Of a DNA stretch of 64,000 nucleotides, positions 16,604-25,869 are shown piece after piece; the first letter of the stretch is position 1; every line of letters starts with the position of its first letter. This DNA comes from RPQJ01 sp963696545. GTDB lineage: Bacteria; Pseudomonadota; Gammaproteobacteria; Steroidobacterales; Steroidobacteraceae. Under the pieces are notes generated by a model. The model searched no databases and was not told where the DNA came from. It was given only the letters and a program-made list of their open reading frames with translations. Location: assembly GCA_963696545.1 (NCBI GenBank), contig CAVOKQ010000013.1, positions 1 through 64,000 on the forward strand. Direction: 5' to 3'. Both the position numbers and the translations under genes were made by a program.

Positions 16604-17409
16604 CGGAGCGGCTTCACGAGGTTGCACTGACCTCGGAAGAGGTCACGAAGATTCTCGCCGTGTGTGGCCCAAGAGCCCTGCTCGTTGGTGGGCAGGCGCT
16701 TGCATTCTGGGCCACCTACTTCCATGTCGAGTCCGTCGGTGAACTCTCTGCAATGGTGACGACCGATGCGGACTTCATCGGTTCGAAGGCCGCGGCGAAG
16801 GAACTGCTGACCGCCTTGGGCCACGGCTGGGACATCCGCATCGCGACGATGGACGACGCGACTGGCCAGATCGCCAAGGTATTCGCCCGGGTTCCCGGTG
16901 GTGGCGTGAAACAGGTCGATTTCCTGGCCGCCATCGTGGGTCTCGACACGCGCAAGGTGCGCGAGCGGTCCGTCGAGGTCGACCTCCCTTCGGGTGCTCG
17001 AGTCCAGGTTCTCCATCCCCTCGACGTCCTCGAGAGTCGGCTGCGGAACCTTCAGACGCTGCCCACCAAGCGAAATCCAGCAGGCGTCGCACAGGCTCGC
17101 CTCGCGATTGGGGTCGCGCGGAAGTTCATCGAGTTGATGCTGGATCGTGCAGAAAAGCCGCGTGTCGTCCTTCGCTCGGTCAATCGAGTGATTGCATTGG
17201 CGCTCGAGTCACGCCTCGCGATGGTCCTGATGGACTTCGGCGTTGACGTGCTCGACGCTGTCCCGGCGTCGAGAATCATGACCCCTGGCTTCGCCGTGCA
17301 CCGATGGCCGCAGGTGCAGATGGAGCTAAATGCGCTGCGCCGCAAGCACGAGGCGAGGAAAGCCCGGCGCGCAGCACTTAAGGAGCGAACCCCGAGAAAG
17401 CGCCGCTAA
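16600..17409 (+). CDS. Nucleotidyltransferase-like protein, probable toxin partner
   Basis: 269 residues, start GTG 16600 overlapping the antitoxin stop. The N-terminal 110 residues look like a polymerase-beta-type nucleotidyltransferase: LLVGGQALAFWA (Gly30-Gly31), TTDADFIG with Asp56 and Asp58, and a third acidic position in QVDFLAA (Asp107). The C terminus is strongly basic (RRKHEARKARRAAL and on). The AbiEii/MNT toxins have this fold and modify tRNA or proteins, but their normal antitoxins are not DinJ-like. The acidic residues are intact. Whether it is a toxin is inferred from the coupling alone; a free-standing DNA- or RNA-modifying enzyme is the alternative. Confidence 0.65.
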   Translation: MTERLHEVALTSEEVTKILAVCGPRALLVGGQALAFWATYFHVESVGELSAMVTTDADFIGSKAAAKELLTALGHGWDIRIATMDDATGQIAKVFARVPGGGVKQVDFLAAIVGLDTRKVRERSVEVDLPSGARVQVLHPLDVLESRLRNLQTLPTKRNPAGVAQARLAIGVARKFIELMLDRAEKPRVVLRSVNRVIALALESRLAMVLMDFGVDVLDAVPASRIMTPGFAVHRWPQVQMELNALRRKHEARKARRAALKERTPRKRR

Positions 17410-18077
17410 AAGCCCCGCAGTGTGGCAATTTCCACGAGCGCCGCGCGATCCGTGCGCAGCCGGTTGATCCGTGCGGACTCGTCCCGGTAACCGAGGGCCA
17501 TGCCGGAGAACAGCATCTGCTGCGGCGACACCTGCAGGAACTGGCCGACGGTGCGATGCCAGACCGACCACGCTTCCTGCGCGCAGGTGTGCAGCCCTTG
17601 CTCGCGCGCGAGCAGCATCACTGTCTGCATGAACATGCCGAGGTCGGACCATTGCGGTGGCCCCATCTGCCGGTCCACGTAGAAAAAGAGCCCGACCGGC
17701 GCGCCGAAGAATTCGTAGTTGCGCGCGAACTGCAGCATTCGCGCCAGCTTGTCCTCGCGCGGCACGCCGAGCGTCGCGTACATGTCCTCGCCGCACTTGA
17801 AGCGGCGCGAACGGTAGGGCTCGCCGAGGTCCTTCGGGTAGATGTCGTATTCCGAGCCTTCGCCGCGCGGAAACTGCGGCAGCTGGCCACGCACCGCCGC
17901 CACCAGCTGCGCCAGGGGCTCGCCGGTGAGCACATGGATGTACCACGGCTGCAGGTTGCCGCCGGACGGGGATCGCCGCGCCGCCTCCAGGACCGAGCGC
18001 ACGGTCGCTTCGGGCACGCGCGTCGGCAGGAACGCGCGGCAACTCATCCGGGTCTCGACGGCTTCGCTGACTTTCAC
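17406..18077 (-). CDS. Nitroreductase-family FMN oxidoreductase
   Basis: 223 residues. The start is GTG 18077, because AGGAGG lies 7 bases upstream; the ATG at 18119 would place that site inside the gene. Typical nitroreductase features are the opening ETRMSCRAFLPTRVPE, the FMN-phosphate region RRSPSGGNLQPWYIHVLTG, and the C-terminal FSGMALGYRDE. These enzymes reduce nitroaromatics, quinones or similar compounds with NAD(P)H; the substrate is not evident. It is divergent from the AmpG-like gene, with only 40 bases between starts. Confidence 0.88.
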   Translation of the reverse strand: MKVSEAVETRMSCRAFLPTRVPEATVRSVLEAARRSPSGGNLQPWYIHVLTGEPLAQLVAAVRGQLPQFPRGEGSEYDIYPKDLGEPYRSRRFKCGEDMYATLGVPREDKLARMLQFARNYEFFGAPVGLFFYVDRQMGPPQWSDLGMFMQTVMLLAREQGLHTCAQEAWSVWHRTVGQFLQVSPQQMLFSGMALGYRDESARINRLRTDRAALVEIATLRGF

Positions 18078-18117
18078 TTGCTTTCCTCCTGCACGAACCG
18101 CGATTCTGGCAGGCCGC

Positions 18118-19365
18118 ATGACCCGCAGTCACAAGATCCTGCTGCTCGGCAGCCTTTACCTCGCACAGGGCCTGCCCTACGGCTTCTTCACGCAGGCGCT
18201 GCCGGTGCTGCTGCGCGACGCCGGCTATTCGCTGAAAGCCATCAGCGCGACGAGCCTGCTGTTCCTGCCGTGGGCGCTGAAGTTCCTCTGGGCGCCGTTC
18301 GTCGACCACAGGGGGACGCGCAAGGCCTGGCTGCTGCCGTTGCAGGTCGCGGGGGTGGCGGGCGCCCTGTTGCTGTCCCGGATCGACGTGGGCGAGGGGC
18401 TCGTGGTGCTGCTCGCCGCCGCATTCATCTTCAACCTGATCGCCGCCTGCCAGGACATCGCAACCGACGGGCTCGCGGTGCGGATCCTCGATTCGCGCGA
18501 GCGCGGGCTCGCGAACGGCTTGCAGGTGGGCGCCTACCGGATCGGCATGATCCTTGGCGGTGGCCTGCTGCTGTGGGTTTTCGCGAAGTCTGGCTGGGTC
18601 ACGATGTTCACCTGCATGGCGGTCATGCTGGCGGTCACCGTCATTCCGGTGCTGACGCTGCGCGAGCCGCCGCGCACGGAGCCCAGGTCCGACGCCTCCG
18701 CGGCCCAGCTGGCCGTCGGCTGGGTGCGTCGGCTGCGCTTGCCGGGCATGCTCGCCTTCATCGGGCTCATTTGCTTCTACAAGTTCGGCGACTCGATGGT
18801 GGCCTCGCTGGTGGGCCCGTTCATGCGCGACTCCGGCCTCAGCAAGGAGACCATCGCGATCATGAAGGGCACGGTCGGCTCGATCGCGAGCCTGGCGGGC
18901 GCCGGTATCGGCGGGTGGTTCGCGTTTCGTGCCGGTCGGCGCAGTGCGCTGCTGACCTGCGGCCTGCTGCAGACCATGAGCCTGCTGCTCTACGTTGCAG
19001 CCGCGTTCGGCATCGGCGGCACGGCGATGTTCTGGGCTGCAACGATTGCGGAGCATCTGTTCGGCAGCATGGCGACCGTGGCGCTGTTCACGCTGATGAT
19101 GGATGCCTCGGATCCCGAGCACGCCGGCACGGACTACACGCTGCTCGCGTGCGCGATCGTGGTCGCGATGGGCCTCGCGAATTTCACCGGTGCGGCGATC
19201 GGCGATGCAGTGGGCTACGGCCCGACGTTCATCGCCGGGTTCGTGCTTTCGGCGGTTGGCTGCCTGTTCCTGGTCCGCAGCGTGGATCGGGGCCGCGGGC
19301 CTGCGCGGCTGGCGAACGTGTGGCAGCAGGTCGTTCGTATCGCCCCCGCGGCCGAAATTCGCTAG
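18118..19365 (+). CDS. AmpG-family MFS permease
   Basis: 415 residues with 12 predicted membrane helices. The AmpG pattern is clear: LYLAQGLPYGFFTQALPVLLRDAG at the start, WALKFLWAPFVD, AACQDIATDGLAVRIL and KFGDSMVASLVGPFM. AmpG imports muropeptides (GlcNAc-anhydroMurNAc peptides) for cell-wall recycling. AmpG-like paralogues with other substrates are common, so the symbol is withheld. apt follows 20 bases downstream and may share its transcript. Confidence 0.85.
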   Translation: MTRSHKILLLGSLYLAQGLPYGFFTQALPVLLRDAGYSLKAISATSLLFLPWALKFLWAPFVDHRGTRKAWLLPLQVAGVAGALLLSRIDVGEGLVVLLAAAFIFNLIAACQDIATDGLAVRILDSRERGLANGLQVGAYRIGMILGGGLLLWVFAKSGWVTMFTCMAVMLAVTVIPVLTLREPPRTEPRSDASAAQLAVGWVRRLRLPGMLAFIGLICFYKFGDSMVASLVGPFMRDSGLSKETIAIMKGTVGSIASLAGAGIGGWFAFRAGRRSALLTCGLLQTMSLLLYVAAAFGIGGTAMFWAATIAEHLFGSMATVALFTLMMDASDPEHAGTDYTLLACAIVVAMGLANFTGAAIGDAVGYGPTFIAGFVLSAVGCLFLVRSVDRGRGPARLANVWQQVVRIAPAAEIR

Positions 19366-19385
19366 GCTCGGCGGGCGAGGTGAGC

Positions 19386-19896
19386 ATGCAAGAACTCCGA
19401 GACCTGGTCGCCGAGATTCCGGATTTTCCCAAGCCCGGGATCCTGTTCCGCGACATCAGCCCGCTGCTCGGCGACCCCGCGCTTCGACGCGCGATCGATG
19501 CCGTCGAGGCGTTGTTCACCGAGGACGGTGGCGCCAAGTGGACGCGGTGGCCGGCATCGAGTCGCGCGGCTTCATCCTCGCCGCGGCGCGGTGGCCGACC
19601 GGTCGGCCAAGGGCTTCGTGCCGATCCGCAAGAAGGGCAAGCTGCCGCCACCCGTGGTGGATGTTTCGTACGACCTCGAGTACGGCTCGGGCGTGCTCGA
19701 GATGCAGACCGGCCGCGGCGTCCTGCTGCTGATCGACGACGTGCTCGCCACCGGCGGGACGCTGGGCGCGTCGGTCACGCTCGCGCGGATCGCCGGCTAT
19801 GACCTCGGCGGCCTCGGCGTGCTGGTGGACCTCGGCATGGTCCCGGATTTCCGTTGCGACGGGATGGACGTGCGCTCGGTGCTGAAATACGGCTGA
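19386..19896 (+). CDS. apt: Adenine phosphoribosyltransferase, two frameshifts
   Basis: Makes AMP from adenine and PRPP in purine salvage. N-terminal ELRDLVAEIPDFPKPGILFRD and the PRPP-binding LLLIDDVLATGGTL are both present. The frame breaks twice: near 19540 (after GGAK, continuing DAVAGIESRGFILAAA) and near 19590 (continuing ADRSAKGFVPIRKKGKLP). Each break is explained by one missing G before TGG. Three frames together give a full-length protein of normal size, about 170 residues, so sequence error is more likely than gene loss. A GAGGTGA site precedes the ATG. Confidence 0.88.
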
Positions 19897-19903
19897 TGCC
19901 CGG

Positions 19904-21163
19904 ATGAACGCCCCCGTCGAAGCGCAGGGCGGGCGCCGCGCCGCGCTCGCCTTCATCTTCATCACGATCGTCCTCGACATCCTCGCGCTCGGGCTGATCA
20001 TCCCGGTGCTGCCGAAGCTGATCGAGAGTTTCCTCGGCGGCGACACGGCGCGTGCCGCGAAGATGTTCGGGCTGTTCGGCACGGTGTGGGCGCTGATGCA
20101 GTTCTTCGCGATGCCGGTTGCGGGCGCGCTGTCGGACCGGTTCGGGCGGCGCCCGGTGGTGCTCGCGTCCAATTTCGGCCTCGGGCTCGACTATGTCCTG
20201 ATGGCGCTGGCGCCGAACCTCGCGTGGCTGTTCATCGGCCGCGTGATCTCCGGCATCACCGCGGCGAGCGTCAGCACCGGCATGGCCTACATCGCGGACG
20301 TGACGCCGCCCGAGAAACGCTCCGGGGCGTTCGGCATGGTCGGCGTGGCATTCGGAGTGGGCTTCATCTTCGGGCCTGCGCTCGGCGGGCTGCTCGGCAG
20401 CATCGACCCGCGGCTGCCGTTCTGGGCTGCAGCTGGCCTGAGCCTCACGAATGCGATGTATGGACTGTTCGTGCTCCCGGAGTCGTTGCCGCCCGACAGG
20501 CGGCGCGCGTTCGAATGGCGGCGCGCGAACCCTCTCGGGTCGCTGCGGCTGCTGCGTTCGCATCGGGAACTGCTCGGCCTCGCCGGTGTCGTGTTCCTGA
20601 GCAACCTCGCGCATGCCGCGCTGCCGTCGACATTCGTCCTGTACGCCGGGTATCGGTACGGCTGGGATGAGCGTACGGTCGGCTTCACGCTCGCTGCGAT
20701 TGGGGTTTGTTCCGCGCTCGTGCAGGGCGGGCTGGTGCAGCCGCTGGTGCGGCGCTTCGGCGAGCGGCGCGTGCTGATCGCGGGACTAGTGGCCGGTGCG
20801 TTCGGCTTCTGGGTGTACGGGCTTGCGCCAACCGGATGGCTGTTCCTCGCTGGCGTGCCGGTCGTGGCGCTGTGGGGGCTTGCCTCTCCCGCTGCACAGT
20901 CGCTGATGACGCGGCACATCGGCCCGTCGGAACAGGGACAGTTGCAGGGAGCGAACGGCAGCATCATGGGAATCGCGACGATGATCGGTCCGACGGTTTT
21001 CGCCGGCGTCTTCGCGTACTTCATCGGCGCAGGCACGCGCCTGCACGTGCCCGGCGCGGCGTACCTGCTGGCCGGCGCGCTCCTCTTGTGCGGGGCGATG
21101 CTCGCGGCCCGCGTCACGGCCCGGAGCGGGGAAGATGTCGTTCGACCTGTCGCCCATACCTGA
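19904..21163 (+). CDS. TCR/Tet-family MFS transporter
   Basis: 419 residues, 12 predicted membrane helices. It matches TetA-like drug/proton antiporters: FIFITIVLDILALGLIIPVLP in helix 1, the loop 2-3 motif GALSDRFGRRPV, ISGITAASVSTGMAYIADVTPP and VGFIFGPALGGLLG. True tetracycline export cannot be claimed, as many chromosomal relatives have other or unknown substrates. It begins 7 bases after the apt stop and overlaps the glnE start by 29 bases, so the three genes form a tight unit. Confidence 0.87.
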   Translation: MNAPVEAQGGRRAALAFIFITIVLDILALGLIIPVLPKLIESFLGGDTARAAKMFGLFGTVWALMQFFAMPVAGALSDRFGRRPVVLASNFGLGLDYVLMALAPNLAWLFIGRVISGITAASVSTGMAYIADVTPPEKRSGAFGMVGVAFGVGFIFGPALGGLLGSIDPRLPFWAAAGLSLTNAMYGLFVLPESLPPDRRRAFEWRRANPLGSLRLLRSHRELLGLAGVVFLSNLAHAALPSTFVLYAGYRYGWDERTVGFTLAAIGVCSALVQGGLVQPLVRRFGERRVLIAGLVAGAFGFWVYGLAPTGWLFLAGVPVVALWGLASPAAQSLMTRHIGPSEQGQLQGANGSIMGIATMIGPTVFAGVFAYFIGAGTRLHVPGAAYLLAGALLLCGAMLAARVTARSGEDVVRPVAHT

Positions 21164-24029
21164 ATCCCTGCGTCCTGCACTCGAGCGGCGCCTGGAGTCG
21201 CTCGCGGAGCGGGGCGGCGTGCCGGCCGGTGCGTCGCCTGCGGCGCACGTGATCGCCGCGAGCCTGCCGCTCGTGTGGGCATGCAGCGACTTCGTGGCGG
21301 AGTCGTGCCTGCGCGACAGTGCGTTGCTGGCATGGCTCGGCGGCGACGGACATCTGCTCGAGGAAGCGTCGCGCGAATGGCTGGCGCAGGACCTCGCGTC
21401 GGACCCGGCGGCGATTTCCGAGCCCACGTCCGACGACGCGGCATTCATGGACGCCCTGCGCCGCTTCCGGCGACGGCAGCTGGCGCGCATCGCGTGGCGT
21501 GACCTTGCGTCGCTCGCGGAGGTCGAGACGATCCTGCGCGAGCTGACACTATTGGCCGACGTCTGCATCGGCGCCGCGTGTGACCGTGCGGCGCTCGCAC
21601 TGAACGCACGTTACGGCGTGCCGCGTGGCGCCGATGGTCGTGAGTTGTCGCTGCTGATCCTCGGCATGGGCAAGCTCGGCGGCGGCGAGCTCAACTTCTC
21701 GTCGGATATCGACCTCGTGTTCCTGTTTCCGGAGCACGGCGAGACGGACGGCGGCCGCGCGCTCGAGCACGAGGAGTACTTCGGGCGGCTCGGACGGCGC
21801 GTTGCGCAGCTGCTCGGAACGGTGACCGCCGAGGGCTTCGTCTATCGCGTCGACCTCAGGCTGCGGCCGTTCGGCGAATCGGGCCCGCAGGTCGTCAGCT
21901 TCGATGCGTTCGAGGAGTACCTGCAGCAGCATGGTCGTGACTGGGAGCGCTATGCGTATGTAAAGGCGCGGCCGGTCGTGGGCGGCGGCGAATTCGACGA
22001 ACTGTATCGCAACGTGCTGCGGCCGTTCGTATACCGGCGCTATCTCGACTTCAGCGTGTTCGAGTCGCTGCGCGAGATGAAGGAGCTCATTTCGCGCGAG
22101 GTCGAGCGCCGCGAACTGCAGGGCAACGTGAAGCTCGGGCCCGGCGGCATCCGCGAGATCGAGTTCATCGTGCAGGCCTACCAGCTGATCCGCGGCGGCG
22201 GCGATCCTCGGCTGCAGACTCGCAGCCTGCTCACTGCGCTGCCGCTGCTCGCAGGCAAGAAGCTGCTGCCCGAAGCGGCGGTGATGGAGCTCGGCGACTC
22301 GTACCGGTTCCTGCGACGACTCGAGAACCGGCTGCAGGAGCGCAACGACGAGCAGACGCACGACCTGCCGCAGGACGACGCGGGACGCGCGCGCCTTGCG
22401 TTCGGCATGTGCGTCGCTGGCTGGCCGCAGCTCGAGGTCGAGATCGCGCGGCATCGCGACCGCGTGAGCGGGCACTTCCGCAGGCTGCTGTTCGGGCCGG
22501 AGGAGCCGGATGCGGCCGGGGCCGCCGCACGCGCGCTGGAGAGCATTCTGGAGCCTACGCCGGGAGAGGCGGCGCTGCAGATGCTGCAGTCGGTCGGATT
22601 GCAGGAAGCATCGGCGGTGCTCGAGCGCCTCGACATGCTGCGCGACAGCACCTACTACAAGCGGCTCGACGAGACAGGCCGCCGCCGGCTGCAGACGCTG
22701 TTGCCGCGACTGCTGCAGGCGATCGCGGGCAGCGGCGCGGAGGCCGTGGCGCTCGGTCGCCTGCTGCACGTGCTCGAGCGGATCGGCGGCCGCACCGTGT
22801 ACCTCGCGCTGCTGAACGAGAATGGAGTGGCGCGCAGCCGCCTCGTCGAGCTCTGCACGCAGTCGCAGTTTCTCGCCGACCAGATCGCCGCATTCCCGAT
22901 GTTGCTCGACGAGTTGCTCGATGAGCGGTTGTTCGAGTCGACACCCGCGCGCGCAGAGTTCGAACAGGACCTCAGGGCGCGGATGGCCGGCGCCGACGCG
23001 GCGGATCCGGAGCGGCAGGTCGACCTGCTGCGGCAGTTCCAGCGTGCCGCGGTATTCCGGGTTGCGGTTCCGGACCTCACCGGCCGGATGCCCGTGATGA
23101 AGGTGAGCGACCGGCTGACCGACATCGCGGAGCTGATCGTCGGCGAGGCGCTCGACCTTTCCTGGCACCAGATCACGTTACGTCACGGCGCACCGCGCTG
23201 CGGTGCCGACGAATCGTCGCTGGCCGAAACTGGCATGGTGGTCGTGGCCTACGGCAAGTTCGGCGGCATCGAGCTCGGCTACGGTTCCGATCTCGACCTC
23301 GTGTTCCTGCACGATTCGGCCGGCGAGGTACAGCGCACGTCCGGGCCCGCAACCGTTGAGAACAGCGTGTTCTTCCTGCGGCTGGTGCAGCGGCTCGTGC
23401 ACCTGCTGACCGTGCACTCCGCCGCCGGCCGGCTCTACGAGGTCGACACGCGGCTAAGGCCGAGCGGCAAGGGCGGGCTGCTGGTGCAGAGCGTCGACGG
23501 ATTCGGCGACTACCAGCGCGCCGAGGCGTGGACGTGGGAGCACCAGGCGCTGCTGCGGGCCCGTGCGGTCGCGGGTCCGCCGGCGCTGCGCGCACGCTTC
23601 GAGGCACTGCGCCGCGACATCCTGCGCTTCGGGATCCGTCGCGACACGCTGCGCGACGAAGTACGCAACATGCGCGAGCGGATGCGCGCCGAGTTGTCGA
23701 AGTCCGGCCACGACGAGTTCGACCTGAAGCGCGACGCCGGCGGCATCACGGACATCGAGTTCCTGGCGCAGTACTGGACGCTCAAGTGGTGCGACACGCG
23801 CCCGGAACTCGTCACCTACTCGGACAACATCCGCCAGCTCGAGAGCCTCGCCTCGATCGACCTGGTGCCGCAGTCGACGGTAGATCTGCTCACAGGCGCC
23901 TATCGCCTCTATCGGCAGCGCATCCACCACCTGTCGCTCGACGGCGCGAGCACAATCGTTCCCGCCTCCGAGTTCGCGGACGTGCGGGAGCAGGTGACGG
24001 CCGTGTGGCGCGACGCGATGGAAAAATAG
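21135..24029 (+). CDS. glnE: Glutamine synthetase adenylyltransferase / adenylyl-removing enzyme
   Basis: 964-residue cytoplasmic bifunctional enzyme that attaches AMP to, and removes it from, the regulatory tyrosine of glutamine synthetase, guided by PII. Both nucleotidyltransferase domains are intact: the N-terminal de-adenylylating site SSDIDLVFLFPE (about residue 190) and the C-terminal adenylylating site GSDLDLVFLH (about residue 716). Length is normal. The last codons (Met-Glu-Lys-TAG) run into a GGTGCC palindromic repeat that provides the stop. The start at 21135 lies inside the end of the MFS gene. Confidence 0.97.
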   Translation: MSFDLSPIPESLRPALERRLESLAERGGVPAGASPAAHVIAASLPLVWACSDFVAESCLRDSALLAWLGGDGHLLEEASREWLAQDLASDPAAISEPTSDDAAFMDALRRFRRRQLARIAWRDLASLAEVETILRELTLLADVCIGAACDRAALALNARYGVPRGADGRELSLLILGMGKLGGGELNFSSDIDLVFLFPEHGETDGGRALEHEEYFGRLGRRVAQLLGTVTAEGFVYRVDLRLRPFGESGPQVVSFDAFEEYLQQHGRDWERYAYVKARPVVGGGEFDELYRNVLRPFVYRRYLDFSVFESLREMKELISREVERRELQGNVKLGPGGIREIEFIVQAYQLIRGGGDPRLQTRSLLTALPLLAGKKLLPEAAVMELGDSYRFLRRLENRLQERNDEQTHDLPQDDAGRARLAFGMCVAGWPQLEVEIARHRDRVSGHFRRLLFGPEEPDAAGAAARALESILEPTPGEAALQMLQSVGLQEASAVLERLDMLRDSTYYKRLDETGRRRLQTLLPRLLQAIAGSGAEAVALGRLLHVLERIGGRTVYLALLNENGVARSRLVELCTQSQFLADQIAAFPMLLDELLDERLFESTPARAEFEQDLRARMAGADAADPERQVDLLRQFQRAAVFRVAVPDLTGRMPVMKVSDRLTDIAELIVGEALDLSWHQITLRHGAPRCGADESSLAETGMVVVAYGKFGGIELGYGSDLDLVFLHDSAGEVQRTSGPATVENSVFFLRLVQRLVHLLTVHSAAGRLYEVDTRLRPSGKGGLLVQSVDGFGDYQRAEAWTWEHQALLRARAVAGPPALRARFEALRRDILRFGIRRDTLRDEVRNMRERMRAELSKSGHDEFDLKRDAGGITDIEFLAQYWTLKWCDTRPELVTYSDNIRQLESLASIDLVPQSTVDLLTGAYRLYRQRIHHLSLDGASTIVPASEFADVREQVTAVWRDAMEK

Positions 24030-24050
24030 GTGCCAGGCACCGATAATTCC
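24020..24050 (+). repeat. GGTGCC palindromic repeat, copy at the glnE 3' end
   Basis: AAAATAGGTGCCAGGCACCG lies at 24023-24042 and matches the copies at 13255 and 11991. The TAG (24027-24029) is the glnE stop codon, preceded by a Lys codon as in the two genes meeting at 13255-13318. Confidence 0.78.
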
Positions 24051-24053
24051 GCC

Positions 24054-24455
24054 ATGCCAGAACTCCTCGTTCCGATCTCCCCCGGCGAGCTGATCGACAA
24101 GATCACGATCCTCGAGATCAAGTCGCAGCGCATGACCGACGCGACCAAGCTCGCCAACGTCCGCACCGAGCTCGGCATGCTGCTGCAGACGTGGCAGGCG
24201 TCCGCCTACGCGGCGACCGACATCGGCCCGGAATGGCAGGGACTGCGCGACGTCAACGGCCAGCTTTGGGACATCGAGGACCGCATCCGCGACAAGGAGC
24301 GGGACGGCAGGTTCGATGCGGAGTTCGTCGAGCTCGCGCGTGCGGTCTACGTCACCAACGACGAGCGCGCGGCGATCAAGAAGAAGATCAATACGCGGCT
24401 CGGCTCGACGCTGGTCGAAGAGAAGAGCTACGCGGAGTACAAGCGCAAGACCTAG
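24054..24455 (+). CDS. DUF6165-family protein
   Basis: 133 residues, soluble and charged. Opening LLVPISPGELIDKITILEIKS and the segment NGQLWDIEDRIRDKERDGRFD are typical of the DUF6165 family, whose function is unknown and which often lies in cell-surface polysaccharide loci. That fits the LPS genes that follow. The gene starts 12 bases after the repeat behind glnE. Confidence 0.8.
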   Translation: MPELLVPISPGELIDKITILEIKSQRMTDATKLANVRTELGMLLQTWQASAYAATDIGPEWQGLRDVNGQLWDIEDRIRDKERDGRFDAEFVELARAVYVTNDERAAIKKKINTRLGSTLVEEKSYAEYKRKT

Positions 24456-24470
24456 CGGCCGCCGGCCGGC

Positions 24471-24710
24471 TCACTTCTTCAGCGTGTACTCCGCCGAGCA
24501 GTAGGGGCACTTGGCCCAGCCGGTCTTCTCGATCGGCAGGAACACCCGCGGATGCGAGTTCCACAGCTGCATGCCCGGCATCGGGCAGGACAACGGCAGG
24601 TCGTCCTGCGTCACGTCATAGAAGTGCTGGGCGTTCGGCTGGATGAGCTTGTCGCTGCGTTCGGCCGTCACGGCGCGGTCTCGCGATGAATCCGGGGCAG
24701 GCATTATCAC
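24471..24710 (-). CDS. Small zinc-finger-domain protein
   Basis: 79 residues (77 if the ATG at 24704 is used). The C terminus carries a zinc-ribbon-like pattern: CPMPGMQLWNSHPRVFLPI, then CPYCSAEYTLKK, so one Cys plus His upstream and a CxxC downstream. This matches the zinc-finger domain protein family related to NDUFS6, common in proteobacteria near LPS or respiration genes. It ends 15 bases from the convergent DUF6165 gene. Confidence 0.8.
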   Translation of the reverse strand: MIMPAPDSSRDRAVTAERSDKLIQPNAQHFYDVTQDDLPLSCPMPGMQLWNSHPRVFLPIEKTGWAKCPYCSAEYTLKK

Positions 24711-24728
24711 CGATGCCGGCGCGGCGCG

Positions 24729-25805
24729 TCAGCCCGTGGGAGTGCGCGGGGCGCCGGCGGCCGCGAGCGCATCCAGCCGCTCGACGACGTCGTCCACCGT
24801 GACCAGGTCCATCACGCCAGGACGCTCGATCTTCGTGGTCCAGGGGATCGCCGACGCGGGCTTGCCCAGGAACCGCAGCGCGGCCGCATCGTACCTGTCC
24901 ACGCACCAGGGCCGGCTGTAGTACGGACCGCTGCGCGCGGGGTTCGTGGCCGCATACAGGCCAATTACTGGCGTTCCGACCGTCGTTGCCATGTGGGCCG
25001 GGCCGGAGTCGGGCGACATCAGCACCGTCGCGCGCTGCAGCGTGGCAAGCAGTTCGAGTAGCGTGTCCTTTCCGACGAGGTTCACGCAGCGCTGGCGCAT
25101 CAGCTGTTCAATTCGCGAGCCGTATTCGAGCTCGAGCGGGCTGCGGCCGCCGCAGACCAGCACCCGCATGCCGTGTCGCGCAGCCGCGTGGTCAGCCACC
25201 GCAGCATAGCGCTCGGCGCTCCAGTTCCTGGGCGCGTGGCTCGAGCAGGGGCTGACGACCAGCGTGGGCTGCTCGTCGGGGATCACCCGACGCGCATAGT
25301 CGAGGGCCTCCGGCGGCAGCGGGATGTCCCAGCGCATCGATCGGCGCCGCACGCCCAGCGTCTCGGCGAAGCCGAACAGGCTGTCGAGCACGTGCTCACG
25401 GGTGCGGGCCTCGATGCGATCCGTGGTGAACAGCCACTGCAGTTCGCGGGCACGTCCGCGATCGAACCCGATCTTCACTCGCGCCGGCACCAGCGCGGCG
25501 GCGAGGCTCGCGCGGATCGCGAGTTGCATGTGCAGCAGCGCGTCGAAGTGCCGCGGGCCGACTTGCCGACGCAGCGACCGATAGCCGTCGAGCCCGGCTT
25601 TCTTGTCGAAGGCGACGAAATCGACGTCGGGAATGTGGCCCAGCAGCTTGTGCTCGAGCCTGCCGAGGATCCAGGTGATCCGGGTGCCGGGCCACGCATC
25701 CTGCAGCGTCCGCACGACCGGCAGCACGTGGCACACGTCGCCCAGTGCGGAGAGCCGGAGCACGCAGATCCGTTCAGGCGGCGACGAAAACGGCGGGGGC
25801 TGCAT
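24729..25805 (-). CDS. Glycosyltransferase family 9 (heptosyltransferase-like)
   Basis: 358 residues. It has the GT9 layout: N-terminal ICVLRLSALGDVCHVLPVVRTL with the acidic acceptor-site residue after LG, a central VVSPCSSHAPRNWSAERYA, and the nucleotide-sugar site LMSPDSGPAHMATTVGTPVIGLY. GT9 enzymes transfer heptose from ADP-heptose onto the KDO-lipid A core in the cytoplasm. Which heptosyltransferase this is cannot be decided. Neighbouring kdkA and waaA support a core-LPS role. Confidence 0.88.
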   Translation of the reverse strand: MQPPPFSSPPERICVLRLSALGDVCHVLPVVRTLQDAWPGTRITWILGRLEHKLLGHIPDVDFVAFDKKAGLDGYRSLRRQVGPRHFDALLHMQLAIRASLAAALVPARVKIGFDRGRARELQWLFTTDRIEARTREHVLDSLFGFAETLGVRRRSMRWDIPLPPEALDYARRVIPDEQPTLVVSPCSSHAPRNWSAERYAAVADHAAARHGMRVLVCGGRSPLELEYGSRIEQLMRQRCVNLVGKDTLLELLATLQRATVLMSPDSGPAHMATTVGTPVIGLYAATNPARSGPYYSRPWCVDRYDAAALRFLGKPASAIPWTTKIERPGVMDLVTVDDVVERLDALAAAGAPRTPTG

Positions 25806-25869
25806 GTGACGTGAAGGTAGGCAGCAGCAGTCCGATGGTGAACAATCCGTCCCGGGAACCTAAGCAGCG

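Noticed and set aside
17556..19802. 748-codon plus-strand frame that includes the start of apt
   Set aside because: Upstream of 19386 it is a shadow of the nitroreductase and AmpG-like genes. Only the apt N terminus is real.
19904..21163. Acquired tetracycline resistance gene
   Set aside because: The protein is TetA-like, but it lies in a tight chromosomal unit with apt and glnE and has the same base composition as its neighbours, so it looks native.
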